Of a DNA stretch of 64,000 nt, positions 52,685 to 61,869 are shown piece by piece. Every line of letters begins with the position of its first letter. Within the stretch, counting starts at the first letter, position 1. The position numbers and the translations under genes are program-made. This DNA is from Rhodothermus marinus DSM 4252 (GTDB lineage: Bacteria > Bacteroidota > Rhodothermia > Rhodothermales > Rhodothermaceae), in contig NC_013501.1 in assembly GCF_000024845.1 (NCBI RefSeq), positions 562,001 through 626,000 on the forward strand, given 5' to 3'. The notes under the pieces are model-generated. The model had not been told where the DNA came from. It did no database searches and was given only the letters and a program-made list of their open reading frames with translations.

Positions 52685-55208
52685 GCCGCGTACGGGGACG
52701 CTGCGCTGGGCCCTTCGCATGGCCTGGCGCGACAGCCGGGGCAGCCGCCGTCGGCTGCTGCTGTTTCTGTCGGCCATGGTGCTGGGGCTGGCCGCGCTGG
52801 TGGCCATCAGCGGCGTCGGGGGCAATCTGCGGCGGGCCGTGGACGAGCAGGCGCGCCAGCTACTGGGCGCCGATCTGCGCCTGGAGCGGGAAGCGCCGTT
52901 CGGCGAACTCGAAGCGCTCATCGACTCGATCGGCGGCCGCCAGACTCGCGTGGTCTCGTTCCCTTCGATGGTCTATTTCCCGCGGACCAGCCGGGTGCGA
53001 CTGGCGTCGGTGCGGGCCGTTGCCGGCACCTGGCCCCTGTACGGACGACTCCAGACCGATCCGCCGGAGGCGGCCGCGCGCTACCTGCAGGAGGGCGGGG
53101 CGCTGGTCGACGGCACCCTGCTCGACGCCTACGGTGCCCGCGTGGGCGACTCGGTGCGTGTGGGGCGCCGGAGCTATCCGATCCTGGGACGGCTGCTCGC
53201 CACCCCGTCGGAGTCGGCCGCCATGGCACTGGCCGCGCCGCGCGTCTACATTCCGCTGGCCGGGATCGATACGCTGCTGCTCGGTTTCGGTAGCCGTGCC
53301 GAATATGCGGTTTACTTTCGCTTCGATGACGGCCGGGATGCCGAGGCACTGGGCGACCGGCTTCGGCAAGAGCTGCGGCCGCTGCGCGTGCGCGTCGATA
53401 CCGTCGAAGAAATCCGTGAGGACTGGGACGAAGCGCTGACGAACCTGTACCGCTTTCTCGGGCTGGTCGGCTTTATCGCCCTGATTCTGGGCGGGATCGG
53501 CATTGCCAGCGCCGTGCATGTGTACGTGCGCCAGCGCGTCGATGCGGTGGCCGTGCTCCGATGTCTGGGGGCGACGCCCGCGCAGACCGTGGCGGTCTAT
53601 CTGCTGCAGGCGCTGGCGATGGGACTGGTGGCCGGCGTGGCCGGTACGCTGCTGGGACTGGGACTGCAGGCGCTGTTGCCGCGGCTGCTGGCCGAATTCC
53701 TTCCGGTCGCGGTGCCACTGCACATCGAGCCGGCCGCCGTGGGGCTGGGACTGCTGAGCGGACCGGCCATCACGCTGCTGTTTGCCCTGCTTCCGCTGCT
53801 GCCCGTGCGTCGCGTGACGCCGCTGCGGGCGTTGCAGGCTTCGGTCGATCCCGTGCCCGCCGGACGCGATCCGCTGCGCTGGCTGGCCTGGCTGCTGCTG
53901 GCAGGCGGACTGACCGCGTTCGCCATGCTGCAGGCGCCTGCTCCGGCCATCGGGGCCGGCTATGCCGTCGGGCTGATGCTCGTCTTCGGTGCGCTGACGC
54001 TGCTGGCCCGCGGGCTGATGCGTCTGCTCCGGCGTGTCGTTCCGGACCGCTGGCCGTACGTCTTCCGCCAGGGCCTGGCCAACCTGTACCGCCCGCACAA
54101 CCAGACGCTTGTGCTGATGCTGGCGCTCGGGCTGGGGACGTTCCTGGTGGTGCTGGTGCTGCTCGTCGAGCGGACGCTGCTGGCCCAGGTCCGGCTGGCC
54201 GGAGGCGGCGAGCGGCCCGATCTGGTCTTTTTTGACGTGCAACCCGATCAGCGCGACAGCCTGATCGCGCTCGTCGAGGCGCACGGGGCACCGGTGCTCG
54301 AAACGGTCCCGATCGTCACGATGCGGCTGGCGGCCGTCAACGGACGCCGGATCGAGGCCCTTCGTGCCGATACCACCGTGCGGTTGAGCTGGGCCTTCCG
54401 GCGTGAGTACCGTTCGTCCTATCGCGATTATCTGACCGACACCGAAACGTTGCTGGCCGGCACCTTCACGCCTTCGGTGCCGCCCGGTACGGCCGTGCCG
54501 CCCGTGTCGCTCGAGGAGGAGATTGCGGCCGAGCTGGGCGTGACGCTCGGCGACACGCTCGTGTGGAACGTGCAGGGCGTCGAGATCCCCACGGTGGTGG
54601 GAAGCATCCGGCGTGTGGACTGGCGGCGCTTCCGGACGAACTTTTTCGTGCTGTTTCCGCGCGGCGTGCTGGAGGAAGCGCCCCAGATGTTCGTGCTGCT
54701 GGTGCGGGCCGGGGAGGCTTCGCCCCGCATTCAGCGGGCCGCCGTCGAGGCGTTTCCGAGCGTGTCGGCCATCGATCTGCAGCTCATTCTGAACGTGGCC
54801 GACGAAATCTTCGGGCGGGTGGGGCTGGTCCTGCAGTTCATGGCGCTGTTCAGCGTGCTGACGGGCGTAATCGTGCTGCTGGGAGCGATTGCCGTCACGC
54901 GCGTGGCCCGCGAGGAGGAAACCGTGCTGCTCAAGACGCTGGGAGCTTCGCGGCGCCAGGTGCTCCAGATCACGGCTGTGGAATACGGGCTCCTGGGGTT
55001 GCTGGCGGCGACGGTGGGACTGGTGCTGGCCGTGGGCGCGGCCGCATTGCTGGCCGGGCTCGTGTTCGAGGCGCCGCCCGTGTGGACGCCGGATGTGCTG
55101 GTGGCGGCGCTACTGAGCGCCGTGGTGCTGACGCTGGGCGTCGGGCTGCTCGGCAACCGCCGCGTCTATGGTCGTCCGCCGCTCGACGTGCTCCGCGCGG
55201 CGGGATAG
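52677..55208 (+). CDS. ybbP: ABC transporter permease with FtsX domains (YbbP-like)
   Basis: 843 residues from the ATG at 52677; an in-frame GTG at 52665 is less likely. Two FtsX modules: a first helix near 25-45, a large periplasmic domain with LGADLRLEREAPFGELEAL, four helices in the middle (about 260-470), a second periplasmic domain, and the last three helices (about 715-835) with TVLLKTLGASRRQVLQI, the conserved FtsX coupling segment. With YbbA it probably handles lipids or lipoproteins; TesA next door fits an envelope-lipid role. Confidence 0.9.
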   Translation: MAEPRTGTLRWALRMAWRDSRGSRRRLLLFLSAMVLGLAALVAISGVGGNLRRAVDEQARQLLGADLRLEREAPFGELEALIDSIGGRQTRVVSFPSMVYFPRTSRVRLASVRAVAGTWPLYGRLQTDPPEAAARYLQEGGALVDGTLLDAYGARVGDSVRVGRRSYPILGRLLATPSESAAMALAAPRVYIPLAGIDTLLLGFGSRAEYAVYFRFDDGRDAEALGDRLRQELRPLRVRVDTVEEIREDWDEALTNLYRFLGLVGFIALILGGIGIASAVHVYVRQRVDAVAVLRCLGATPAQTVAVYLLQALAMGLVAGVAGTLLGLGLQALLPRLLAEFLPVAVPLHIEPAAVGLGLLSGPAITLLFALLPLLPVRRVTPLRALQASVDPVPAGRDPLRWLAWLLLAGGLTAFAMLQAPAPAIGAGYAVGLMLVFGALTLLARGLMRLLRRVVPDRWPYVFRQGLANLYRPHNQTLVLMLALGLGTFLVVLVLLVERTLLAQVRLAGGGERPDLVFFDVQPDQRDSLIALVEAHGAPVLETVPIVTMRLAAVNGRRIEALRADTTVRLSWAFRREYRSSYRDYLTDTETLLAGTFTPSVPPGTAVPPVSLEEEIAAELGVTLGDTLVWNVQGVEIPTVVGSIRRVDWRRFRTNFFVLFPRGVLEEAPQMFVLLVRAGEASPRIQRAAVEAFPSVSAIDLQLILNVADEIFGRVGLVLQFMALFSVLTGVIVLLGAIAVTRVAREEETVLLKTLGASRRQVLQITAVEYGLLGLLAATVGLVLAVGAAALLAGLVFEAPPVWTPDVLVAALLSAVVLTLGVGLLGNRRVYGRPPLDVLRAAG

Positions 55209-55214
55209 GCGCAA

Positions 55215-55286
55215 CACGTCCGCCACACAGAAGGGCGCCATCATGCACCGGTAAATCAACGATTCCATATCAGCGATCCCATATTA
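55215..55286 (-). repeat. Dispersed repeat, copy 3 (short, inverted)
   Basis: Read on the minus strand it gives TAATATGGGATCGCTGAT, then a 14-base insertion ATGGAATCGTTGAT that partly repeats the preceding bases, then TTACCGGTGCATGATGG and TGTGTGGCGGACGTG, matching the left half of copy 1. The right half is missing. Its first bases supply the TAA stop of the lipoprotein gene at 55284. Confidence 0.75.
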
Positions 55287-55844
55287 ACGCACTTCGAGGT
55301 GCATCCGGGGCACGAAGCGCCAGCGGCAATCGGGCTCGGCCTGCAGCGAGCGTCGCAGCTCGAAAAGCAGTCGGTAAGAATGGGCACGATCCGGATCCAG
55401 TGTCAGCGTCACGGGCAGCGCCAGTGTGTCGGTTTCGACGGTCAGCGTGCCACCGGCGTTGGGACCGAAGCGCACCGACACATCGGATAGCCTGATCCAC
55501 AGCGTGTCGTAGCGGCCGGGTGGAACAGGGGCGGCTTCGAGCAGGGTCCAGGTGCGAGGGGTCGTGGCGGAGAACGTGAGCGTGCGTCGGGCAAAAGGTA
55601 GCGGCTGGCGGTGGCCGTCGGCACGGCGCAGCGCCAGCGGGTGCAGCGTCAGCGTGAGCGCCTGAAACGGCGGCGGCAACACGGAATCGGCCGCGACGGT
55701 CAGCGACAGGCGGGCCGGGACGGCGGTGGTGTCGGGCATGCCCGGTGCGGCCGGTCGGGGCGGTGCCATCACGATCTCGCGGGTGCCTCCGCATCCCGCC
55801 AGCAGGCCGGTCAGCAACGCGATCAGGTATCCGCAGCGTCCCAT
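55284..55844 (-). CDS. Hypothetical lipoprotein, DUF4382-like
   Basis: 186 residues with lipobox LLAGC in GYLIALLTGLLAGC. The body is beta-rich (RLSLTVAADSVLPPPFQALT, then PPGRYDTLWIRLSDVSVRF and LTLDPDRAHSYRLLFEL), similar in layout to DUF4382 domains of envelope lipoproteins. Its start overlaps the DUF2461 gene by 22 bases, making it the last gene of a small minus-strand operon. The stop codon falls in repeat copy 3, which may have altered the original C-terminus. Confidence 0.7.
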   Translation of the reverse strand: MGRCGYLIALLTGLLAGCGGTREIVMAPPRPAAPGMPDTTAVPARLSLTVAADSVLPPPFQALTLTLHPLALRRADGHRQPLPFARRTLTFSATTPRTWTLLEAAPVPPGRYDTLWIRLSDVSVRFGPNAGGTLTVETDTLALPVTLTLDPDRAHSYRLLFELRRSLQAEPDCRWRFVPRMHLEVR

Positions 55845-56518
55845 CCGAATTCCAGCAGTGGCAGCACGATTTCGGCAAAGCGGAGCACGGTCTGCGCAAA
55901 CTCGGGGTGCCGCACGGCTTCGTCCGGTACGTCCTGCGAGACCAGAAACGAATTCCAGCGCAGGTATTCGGCCACCGGACTATCGGCGGCCTCCTCGAAA
56001 CCCCGGGGCATGCGCTTGAGCGCCGTGTCGGTTTCGAGCGTCAGCCCGTGCGCCCGAAGCTGGTGGACGATTTCCAGAAACGCCTCGGACTCCTGCACCA
56101 TCTTGCGGCGCCAGCGCCGCAGGAAGGTCGCATCGGGCTTCCAGAAGCCGGCCCCCAGAAACGATTCGCCGGGCTCCACATGGATATAGACGACCCCCAG
56201 ATCCCGGCGGCTTCCCGTGCGCGAGAGCACGGCACCGATGTGCGTTTTGTAGGGGCGTTTGTCTTTCGAAAAGCGCGTGTCCCGGTAGATGCGGAACAGC
56301 CCCAGCTCCGGGTCGCCACGCAGCGGGAGGCCCCGCCGGGCCAGTTCGCGGCCCACGTCGGCCACCAGGCACTGCATGGGCCAGCGCACCTCGTCTTCGT
56401 AGATCGCCTTGCGTGGCTTGAACCATTCGCGGCGGTTGTGCTGCTTCAGCGCGCGCAGAAAGTCCAGCGCTTCAGGCCGAAAGCCCGGAAACGGCGGAAA
56501 ATCGTATGGAATCGTCAT
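55823..56518 (-). CDS. DUF2461 family protein
   Basis: 231 residues from the ATG at 56518, which overlaps the preceding stop in an ATGA. The DUF2461 (TIGR02453) family is shown by FPGFRPEALDFLRALKQHNR near the start, FRIYRDTRFSKDKRPYKTHI in the first half, and a FLGAGFWKPDATFLRRWR segment. The biochemical role of this cytoplasmic family is unknown. It lies between an amidohydrolase and a lipoprotein gene. Confidence 0.88.
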   Translation of the reverse strand: MTIPYDFPPFPGFRPEALDFLRALKQHNRREWFKPRKAIYEDEVRWPMQCLVADVGRELARRGLPLRGDPELGLFRIYRDTRFSKDKRPYKTHIGAVLSRTGSRRDLGVVYIHVEPGESFLGAGFWKPDATFLRRWRRKMVQESEAFLEIVHQLRAHGLTLETDTALKRMPRGFEEAADSPVAEYLRWNSFLVSQDVPDEAVRHPEFAQTVLRFAEIVLPLLEFGWDAADT

Positions 56519-57717
56519 GCCGCCGATTGCAGATAGCGCCAGGTCAGGTAGGCCATGAAGCCGGGCGCGATGCGCAGCGCCTCTTCGTCGATCGTAAAGC
56601 GCGGCGTGTGCAGGCCGTACACGATGCCCTTTTCCGGGTTGCCCGTGCCGATGCGGTAGAAGCAACCCGGCCGCTGCTGCAGGAAGTAGGCGAAGTCTTC
56701 GCTGGCGAACCAGGGTTCGAGTTCCACGACGCGCTCGGGTCCCACGTACTCGCGGGCGGCTTCGCGCACCAGCGCCGTGGGCTCCTCGTGGTTGTAGAGG
56801 GCCGGATAGCCCACGACGATCTCCACGTCGGCTTCGGCCCCGAAGGCACGGGCCGTCTGCTCGACCACGCGGCGGATGAGCGCGTGCGCCCGGAAGCGCC
56901 AGTCTTCATCCATGGCCCGGAACGTCCCTTCCATGCGCACGGTGGGTGGCAGCACGTTCGTGGCGCCTTCGGCCAGCACGCGCCCGATCGAGAGTACCGT
57001 GGGCACGTCGGGCGGCGCGTTGCGGCTGACCACGGACTGCAACGCCACGATGATATGGGCGGCCACCAGCACGCCGTCGGCTGCCAGACGATGCGGGGCG
57101 GCGGCATGGCCGCCTTCGGCCCGGACCGTGATGTAGAGTTCGTCGGCCGAGGCCATGTACATGCCGCTGCGCACGCCGATCGTGCCCACCGGTAGATCCG
57201 GCTGCACGTGCTGGGCGAAGACCACCGCGGGCGCCGGTATGCCGTCGGACGCCTCCAGCACCCCTTCGCGGATCATGGCCTGCGCGCCGCCGGGCAGCTT
57301 TTCCTCGCTGGGCTGAAAGACCATGCGCACCTGGCCGCGCAGTCGGTCGCGCAGGCGCGACAGGATCATGGCCGTGCCCAGCAGCGAGGCCGTGTGCGCG
57401 TCGTGGCCGCAGGCGTGCATCTTGCCCGGATTTCGGGAGCGAAAATCGAAATCGTTTTCTTCCGGAATGGGCAGCGCGTCCATGTCGGCCCGCAGCAGGA
57501 CGGTCGGACCTGACTCGGCACCGCGCAGCGTGGCCACCACGCCGGTGCGGGCCACGCCGGTCTGAAGTTCCAGGCCCAGCGGTTGCAGCGTTTCGACGAC
57601 CAGCCGGGCCGTCTCGTATTCCTCGAAGGCCAGCTCCGGATTCGCATGGATGGTCCGCCGCAGCCGGACCACTTCCGGAAAGATCTCCTCGCTCAGCGCC
57701 TGAATCTCGCGCAGCAT
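56515..57717 (-). CDS. M20D-family amidohydrolase (hippurate/N-acyl-amino-acid hydrolase type)
   Basis: 400 residues. A two-metal enzyme releasing amino acids from N-acyl or indole conjugates. Family features: RRTIHANPELAFEEYET (about 20-36), DMDALPIPEE, MHACGHDAHTASLLG (metal ligands), FQPSEEKLPGGAQ, and RAEGGHAAAPH in the lid domain. FASEDFAYFLQQRPGCFYRIG gives the C-terminal metal ligand region. The length is typical. The substrate cannot be inferred. It starts 10 bases after the M28 peptidase gene. Confidence 0.9.
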   Translation of the reverse strand: MLREIQALSEEIFPEVVRLRRTIHANPELAFEEYETARLVVETLQPLGLELQTGVARTGVVATLRGAESGPTVLLRADMDALPIPEENDFDFRSRNPGKMHACGHDAHTASLLGTAMILSRLRDRLRGQVRMVFQPSEEKLPGGAQAMIREGVLEASDGIPAPAVVFAQHVQPDLPVGTIGVRSGMYMASADELYITVRAEGGHAAAPHRLAADGVLVAAHIIVALQSVVSRNAPPDVPTVLSIGRVLAEGATNVLPPTVRMEGTFRAMDEDWRFRAHALIRRVVEQTARAFGAEADVEIVVGYPALYNHEEPTALVREAAREYVGPERVVELEPWFASEDFAYFLQQRPGCFYRIGTGNPEKGIVYGLHTPRFTIDEEALRIAPGFMAYLTWRYLQSAA

Positions 57718-57727
57718 GGTTGCTCGC

Positions 57728-59467
57728 TCAGTTGAAGCCGGTGCCCGTGACGGCCGGGCGGTTGTCCTGGTTGGCCACCTGCCAGGCCGTGCCGAAAATC
57801 AGGCGGACGATCCGCGCCATGCGGTCGTAGTCGATCTTGTGCGGCTCGTCGTCCACGCCGTGGTAGTCTTCGTGCGTACCTGTGAAGAAGAAAATGAACG
57901 GAATGCCGTGCTTGCCGAAGTTCCAGTGGTCGGAGCGGGCGTAGAACCGGTTCGGATCGTCCTTGCTGTTGAAGCGCTCGTCGAGCACGAGGCGCGTGCC
58001 GGTGATTTCGTTCACGCGCAGGTTGATCTCGTGCAGCTCCTGCGAAATCAGGTTCGAGCCGATGATGTACACGTAGTTGGAATCGCCTTCCCGGGTGGGG
58101 TCGTGGCGGCCGATCATGTCGATATTCAGATTCGTGACGGTCTGTTCGAGCGGGAAGACCGGCTCGTGATCGGTGTAGTAAGCCGAGCCAAGCAGGCCCT
58201 TTTCTTCGCCCGACACGTGCAGGAACAGAATGGAGCGGCGAGGCGGGTAGCCGTCGCGTGCGGCCTGCATGAAGGCTTCGGCGATTTCGAGCAGCGCGAC
58301 GGTGCCCGTGCCGTCGTCGTCGGCGCCGTTGTAGATGCCGTCGCCTTCGGCCGTCGGATCGACGCCCACGTGGTCGTAATGCGACGAGAGGACCACCACT
58401 TCGTGCTTCAGCAGCGAGTCGGCGCCTTCGATGTAGGCCAGCACGTTCTCGGTCTGCGCCTGGTAGGTTTCCTGCACGAGCCGGCCGTGGATGGTGACCG
58501 CAGGCACGGCAAAGACGACGGGCTGGCGGCTTTCGTCGAGCTGCTGCTGCAGCTCGGCGATGGTGCGGCCGCTCGGAGCCAGCAGCGCATCGGCCACCTG
58601 GCTGCTGACCACCCAGATCGGCGGTAGTTGAAAGCCGCCCTGTTGCGGCGGTGTGAGCGAAAGGCGCCCGACGCTGGTGCGTGCGCGCAGCGCGGCGCGG
58701 GCGGCGCGTTCGGCCAGAGGCTCGTCGGCCTGCGGGGAGCGGTCGCCTACCAGGATCACGCCGGCCACGCCGGCCTCCAGCGCCCGGCGCAGCTTGAGGA
58801 ACGGCTGGGTGGTCCACCGTGAGGGACGGCCGTCCGGCGTCAGCAGGCTGGTCGAGTCGTTGGCCAGCGGCTCGTCGGCCAGAATCAGCAGCCAGCGGCC
58901 TACCAGGTCGATGCTGTCGGCCGCCAGCGCGGCGTAGTCGTTGTAGCCCAGCTCGGGATCGGCAATGCCGTAGCCGCCGAAGACCAGCTCGCCGGTGCTT
59001 TCGGGCCGGACGCCCAACCACAGGTAGCCGTTCGGGTCGGCCTGCTCCGGACCGAACGCCAGCGCGGCCAGCGTGTCGGCGCCCTGCACGGCGATCAGGT
59101 GTGCTTCCTGCAGCCGCTGGCCATAGACGGTGAACGGCTGGAAGTAGGCTTCCGGCGCGTAGGGATGGTCCGGCTTCAGCGTGCCGGCGGGCTCGAGGCC
59201 CAGTTTGCGATACTGGGAGGCCAGATAGTAGGCGGCCAGTTTCTGTCCGCGCGTGGTGGTTTCGCGTCCCTCGAAGTAGTCAGAGGCCACGATGAACAGA
59301 TGCGCGGCCAGGTCTTCGGGCGTGATCGTCGTCTGGTAGCGCTGCACGAGCGCGGGTTGGTCGAACACGGTGGGGGTGGGGGCGGGACGCTGGCTCTGTG
59401 CCTGCGACAGCAGGGGCCAGCATGCCAGCAGGACGCCGAAAAATGTTCGTGCAATACGTTGCCGCAT
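57728..59467 (-). CDS. Secreted M28-family metallopeptidase
   Basis: 579 residues from the ATG at 59467, selected for the signal peptide (RTFFGVLLACWPLLSQAQ). Zinc aminopeptidase-type enzyme. A protease-associated (PA) insert domain lies at about 120-340. The catalytic domain has SSHYDHVG (His/Asp ligands), YNGADDDGTGTVALLEIAEA, HVSGEEKGLLGSAYY (catalytic Glu-Glu), NIDMIG (Asp) and HEDYHGVDDEP (His). All five zinc-ligand positions look present. It is probably periplasmic or secreted and feeds peptide breakdown with the M20 enzyme downstream. Confidence 0.92.
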   Translation of the reverse strand: MRQRIARTFFGVLLACWPLLSQAQSQRPAPTPTVFDQPALVQRYQTTITPEDLAAHLFIVASDYFEGRETTTRGQKLAAYYLASQYRKLGLEPAGTLKPDHPYAPEAYFQPFTVYGQRLQEAHLIAVQGADTLAALAFGPEQADPNGYLWLGVRPESTGELVFGGYGIADPELGYNDYAALAADSIDLVGRWLLILADEPLANDSTSLLTPDGRPSRWTTQPFLKLRRALEAGVAGVILVGDRSPQADEPLAERAARAALRARTSVGRLSLTPPQQGGFQLPPIWVVSSQVADALLAPSGRTIAELQQQLDESRQPVVFAVPAVTIHGRLVQETYQAQTENVLAYIEGADSLLKHEVVVLSSHYDHVGVDPTAEGDGIYNGADDDGTGTVALLEIAEAFMQAARDGYPPRRSILFLHVSGEEKGLLGSAYYTDHEPVFPLEQTVTNLNIDMIGRHDPTREGDSNYVYIIGSNLISQELHEINLRVNEITGTRLVLDERFNSKDDPNRFYARSDHWNFGKHGIPFIFFFTGTHEDYHGVDDEPHKIDYDRMARIVRLIFGTAWQVANQDNRPAVTGTGFN

Positions 59468-59667
59468 AGTTTGCTTCGCTATGGGTTCGAGATAGTCAGG
59501 TAGTCCGACTGTTGTTTGACGCCTTTTCGCTCCGCTCCGTGGCTCGCCTGTGTCTCTCGTCGGACGCGAAGCGCAAGCGGTAGGCACGACCCCGGGCGGG
59601 GGCGTAGCGCCTTGCTTCGATGGCGTGGAGGGAAGATAAGCACGGTGCGGATACCGATGCATGGGGT

Positions 59668-60600
59668 TCAGCGCAGCCGCTGGCGTTTGTTCAGATAGGC
59701 CAGCAGGGCGGTGTCGTAGGGCTGGCCGGTGTCGAGTTCGATGAAGTCGATCCGATGCTCCAGGCAGCGGCGGCGGAATTGCTCGGTGAACGCCTGCACG
59801 GCCTGCACATAGGCGTCACGGAACTGGGCCGGGTGCAGCGTCATCTCCTCGCCGGTCTCCACATCGAAAAGCCGCAGCGGGCGATCCGGTAGCTCGAAGC
59901 GTCGCTCGGTGGCGCCTTCCAGCACATGGAACACCAGCACTTCGTGTCCGCGATGCCGCAGGTGACGCAGGCCGCGCAGCAGCTCGTCGTGCGCCGCGCG
60001 GTTGTCGAACAGGTCCGTGATCAGCACCACGAGCGAGCGGCGGTGGATGCGCTCGGCCACTTCGTGCAGGACCGACGCCACGGCCGTGCGGCGCGTTTCG
60101 GCGTCTTCCAGACGCACCAGGCGCTCGAGATGGGCCAGCAGCGTGTGCAGGTAGCCCGGCTTGCTTTTAGGGGGGATCAGCGTATGCACCCGCTCGTCGA
60201 AGGCGATCAGTCCCGTGGCGTCCCGCTGGCGCAGCATCAGAAAGTGCAACGCGGCCGCCAGATAGGCGCCGTATTCCAGCTTGGTCAGGGGCGCCCGGTA
60301 GCGATAGCGCATCGAAGGAGACGTGTCGAGCACCACGTAGTGGCGCAGGTTCGTCTCCTCCTCGTACTGCTTGACGTAGAAACGATCCGTTTTGCCGTAG
60401 ACCTTCCAGTCGATGTGGCGCAGCTCGTCGCCCGGATTGTAGGGCCGGTGCTCGGCAAATTCCACCGAAAAGCCGTGGTACGGGCTGCGGTGCAGTCCCG
60501 TGATGAACCCCTCGACGATCAGCCGCGCCCGCAGCTCCATGTTTTTCAGGCGCGAGAGCACGGCCGGATCGAGGTACTGCAGTGCCGTCGGACGGGCCAC
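59668..60600 (-). CDS. DUF58 domain protein
   Basis: 310 residues from a GTG at 60600; the next ATG in frame (60540) would cut into conserved sequence. DUF58 proteins have a von Willebrand A-like fold and work with MoxR AAA ATPases. Signature: SVEFAEHRPYNPGDELRHID, WKVYGKTDR and VVLDTSPSMRYRY, where DTSPS is a MIDAS-like DxSxS motif. No moxR, batA or batB gene lies within the window next to it, so its usual operon is elsewhere or broken up. The 200 bases upstream of the peptidase gene separate the two. Confidence 0.88.
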   Translation of the reverse strand: MARPTALQYLDPAVLSRLKNMELRARLIVEGFITGLHRSPYHGFSVEFAEHRPYNPGDELRHIDWKVYGKTDRFYVKQYEEETNLRHYVVLDTSPSMRYRYRAPLTKLEYGAYLAAALHFLMLRQRDATGLIAFDERVHTLIPPKSKPGYLHTLLAHLERLVRLEDAETRRTAVASVLHEVAERIHRRSLVVLITDLFDNRAAHDELLRGLRHLRHRGHEVLVFHVLEGATERRFELPDRPLRLFDVETGEEMTLHPAQFRDAYVQAVQAFTEQFRRRCLEHRIDFIELDTGQPYDTALLAYLNKRQRLR

Positions 60601-60711
60601 GGGGAGCCTGAAGGTTGGTCGTGGGTATCAGAAACCGAGCCTGTTAGAACCGCCGAGGGTGTGGGAGTTCCAGCGTAGCCCGGTCGTTTTGCAAATAACT
60701 TCCGCCTGAAA

Positions 60712-61020
60712 ATGGAAGCCCGGATCCCTGAACTTGAAAAGTTACGGCAACAGCTTCGCGCATTGCTACCCGAATTGCGAGCGCGGTTCGGCGTTGTTTC
60801 GCTGGCGCTCTTCGGGTCGTATGTGCGAGGTCAGGCCGGGGCTGAAAGCGATCTGGACGTGTTGGTCGAACTGGACGACCGACCTTTCAGTCTGCTGCAA
60901 TTCGTCGAGCTTGAACAGTGGCTGAGCGATCGGCTGGGCGTACGTGTGGATCTGGTAGAGAAGCGTGCGCTCAAAGAAGAACTCAAAGCTTTCATTTTGC
61001 AGGAAGCTGTACCGATATGA
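60712..61020 (+). CDS. MNT-type nucleotidyltransferase (antitoxin-like), HEPN partner missing
   Basis: 102 residues. A minimal nucleotidyltransferase with ALFGSYVRGQAGAESDLDVL, containing GS and DxD, plus a later Asp in RVDLVEK. Such MntA proteins neutralise HEPN RNase toxins by AMPylation and normally sit beside a HEPN gene. The 206 bases downstream hold no HEPN reading frame; a short frame starts in an ATGA overlap with the stop (61017) but has no similarity I recognise. It appears to be an orphan. Confidence 0.85.
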   Translation: MEARIPELEKLRQQLRALLPELRARFGVVSLALFGSYVRGQAGAESDLDVLVELDDRPFSLLQFVELEQWLSDRLGVRVDLVEKRALKEELKAFILQEAVPI

Positions 61021-61175
61021 CTGGAAATTATCGGCGTAGAAGTGCACCGCCGTGTCCTTTGGGCTCAAAGAACGAGGCGTGGTTACGGGATTCCGTGCAC
61101 ATGCACCTTTAGTCTCGATCGGTGTGTCAGCTGCGCTATTGGGAAAGCTCAGGCGCAACACCGGGGAACCCGATG

Positions 61176-61186
61176 ACCCAATGGGT
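61176..61186. promoter_or_regulatory. Small palindrome upstream of vapBC
   Basis: ACCCAATGGGT has perfect five-base arms around one base, overlapping a TATAGC promoter-like element (61186-61191) about 40 bases before vapB. It is a plausible site for VapBC autorepression, but short. Confidence 0.3.
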
Positions 61187-61226
61187 ATAGCTCTCTTTCG
61201 CGTTACACATCAACCGACAGGGCGTG

Positions 61227-61439
61227 ATGCGAACAAGCATCGAAATTGATGACGAACTGATGCGGAAAGTCCTCCGCGTAACGGGCCTGAAGACGAAACG
61301 CGAGGCGATGGAGCTGGGGCTACGGACACTGCTGCGCCTCAAACAGCAGGAGCGCATTAAAGACTTCCGGGGTAAGCTGCGCTGGGAAGGCGATCTGGAT
61401 GTCCTGCGTACCGACCGGCCGGAGCATGATCGTGGTTGA
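61227..61439 (+). CDS. vapB: VapB-type antitoxin
   Basis: 70 residues from the ATG at 61227 (a GTG lies 3 bases earlier). The N-terminal ribbon-helix-helix RTSIEIDDELMRKVLRVTG is followed by TKREAMELGLRTLLRL and a C-terminal segment, KDFRGKLRWEGDLDVLR, that should wrap the toxin. It overlaps vapC by 14 bases, the normal translational coupling of the pair. Confidence 0.92.
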   Translation: MRTSIEIDDELMRKVLRVTGLKTKREAMELGLRTLLRLKQQERIKDFRGKLRWEGDLDVLRTDRPEHDRG

Positions 61440-61818
61440 CTCCAGCGTCTGGATTGATTACTTCAACGGTCGCGCCACCCCGCAAACCGACCGGCTGGAC
61501 GCGCTGCTGGGTGTCGAACCACTGGCCATCGGCGACGTCATGTTGGTCGAGGTGCTGCAGGGATTTTGTCGCGAGGCCGACTATCAGACAGCGCGGTCGT
61601 TACTGTTATCGCTGACGGTCTTCGAAATGCCGGGCGTATCGTATGCGCTGTGCAGTGCCGAAAATTATCGCCGGCTTCGTCGCCAGGGCATTCCGATTCG
61701 GAAGACCATCGACGTAATTATCGCCACGTATTGCATTGAAGAAGGGCACGCGCTGTTGTTTTCTAATCGGGATTTTCTTCCGTTGGTCGAGCATCTGTAC
61801 CTGCAGGCGGTCGTGTAA
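61426..61818 (+). CDS. vapC: VapC-type PIN-domain toxin RNase
   Basis: 130 residues from the ATG at 61426. A PIN-domain endoribonuclease, probably cutting tRNA or rRNA when free of VapB. Acidic active-site residues are D5 in VVDSSVWIDYF, E42 in LVEVLQGF, and the Asp residues in KTIDVIIATYC and FSNRDFLPL. The size is normal and the frame intact, so the pair is probably functional. Confidence 0.93.
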   Translation: MIVVDSSVWIDYFNGRATPQTDRLDALLGVEPLAIGDVMLVEVLQGFCREADYQTARSLLLSLTVFEMPGVSYALCSAENYRRLRRQGIPIRKTIDVIIATYCIEEGHALLFSNRDFLPLVEHLYLQAVV

Positions 61819-61869
61819 CGTCGACGTGTCGTCAGGCGGATCCGAACGTCGGGGGGTATCAGAAACGAT

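Noticed and set aside
59468-59667. Possible tRNA or small RNA in the 200-base gap before the peptidase gene
   Set aside because: GC-rich with some inverted repeats, but no cloverleaf, no T-loop sequence and no CCA end could be drawn.
60623-61866. 13-base match GGGTATCAGAAAC upstream of both MNT genes (60623-60635 and 61854-61866)
   Set aside because: Matches of this length are expected by chance in 64 kb; with no extension of the similarity it cannot be called a shared operator.
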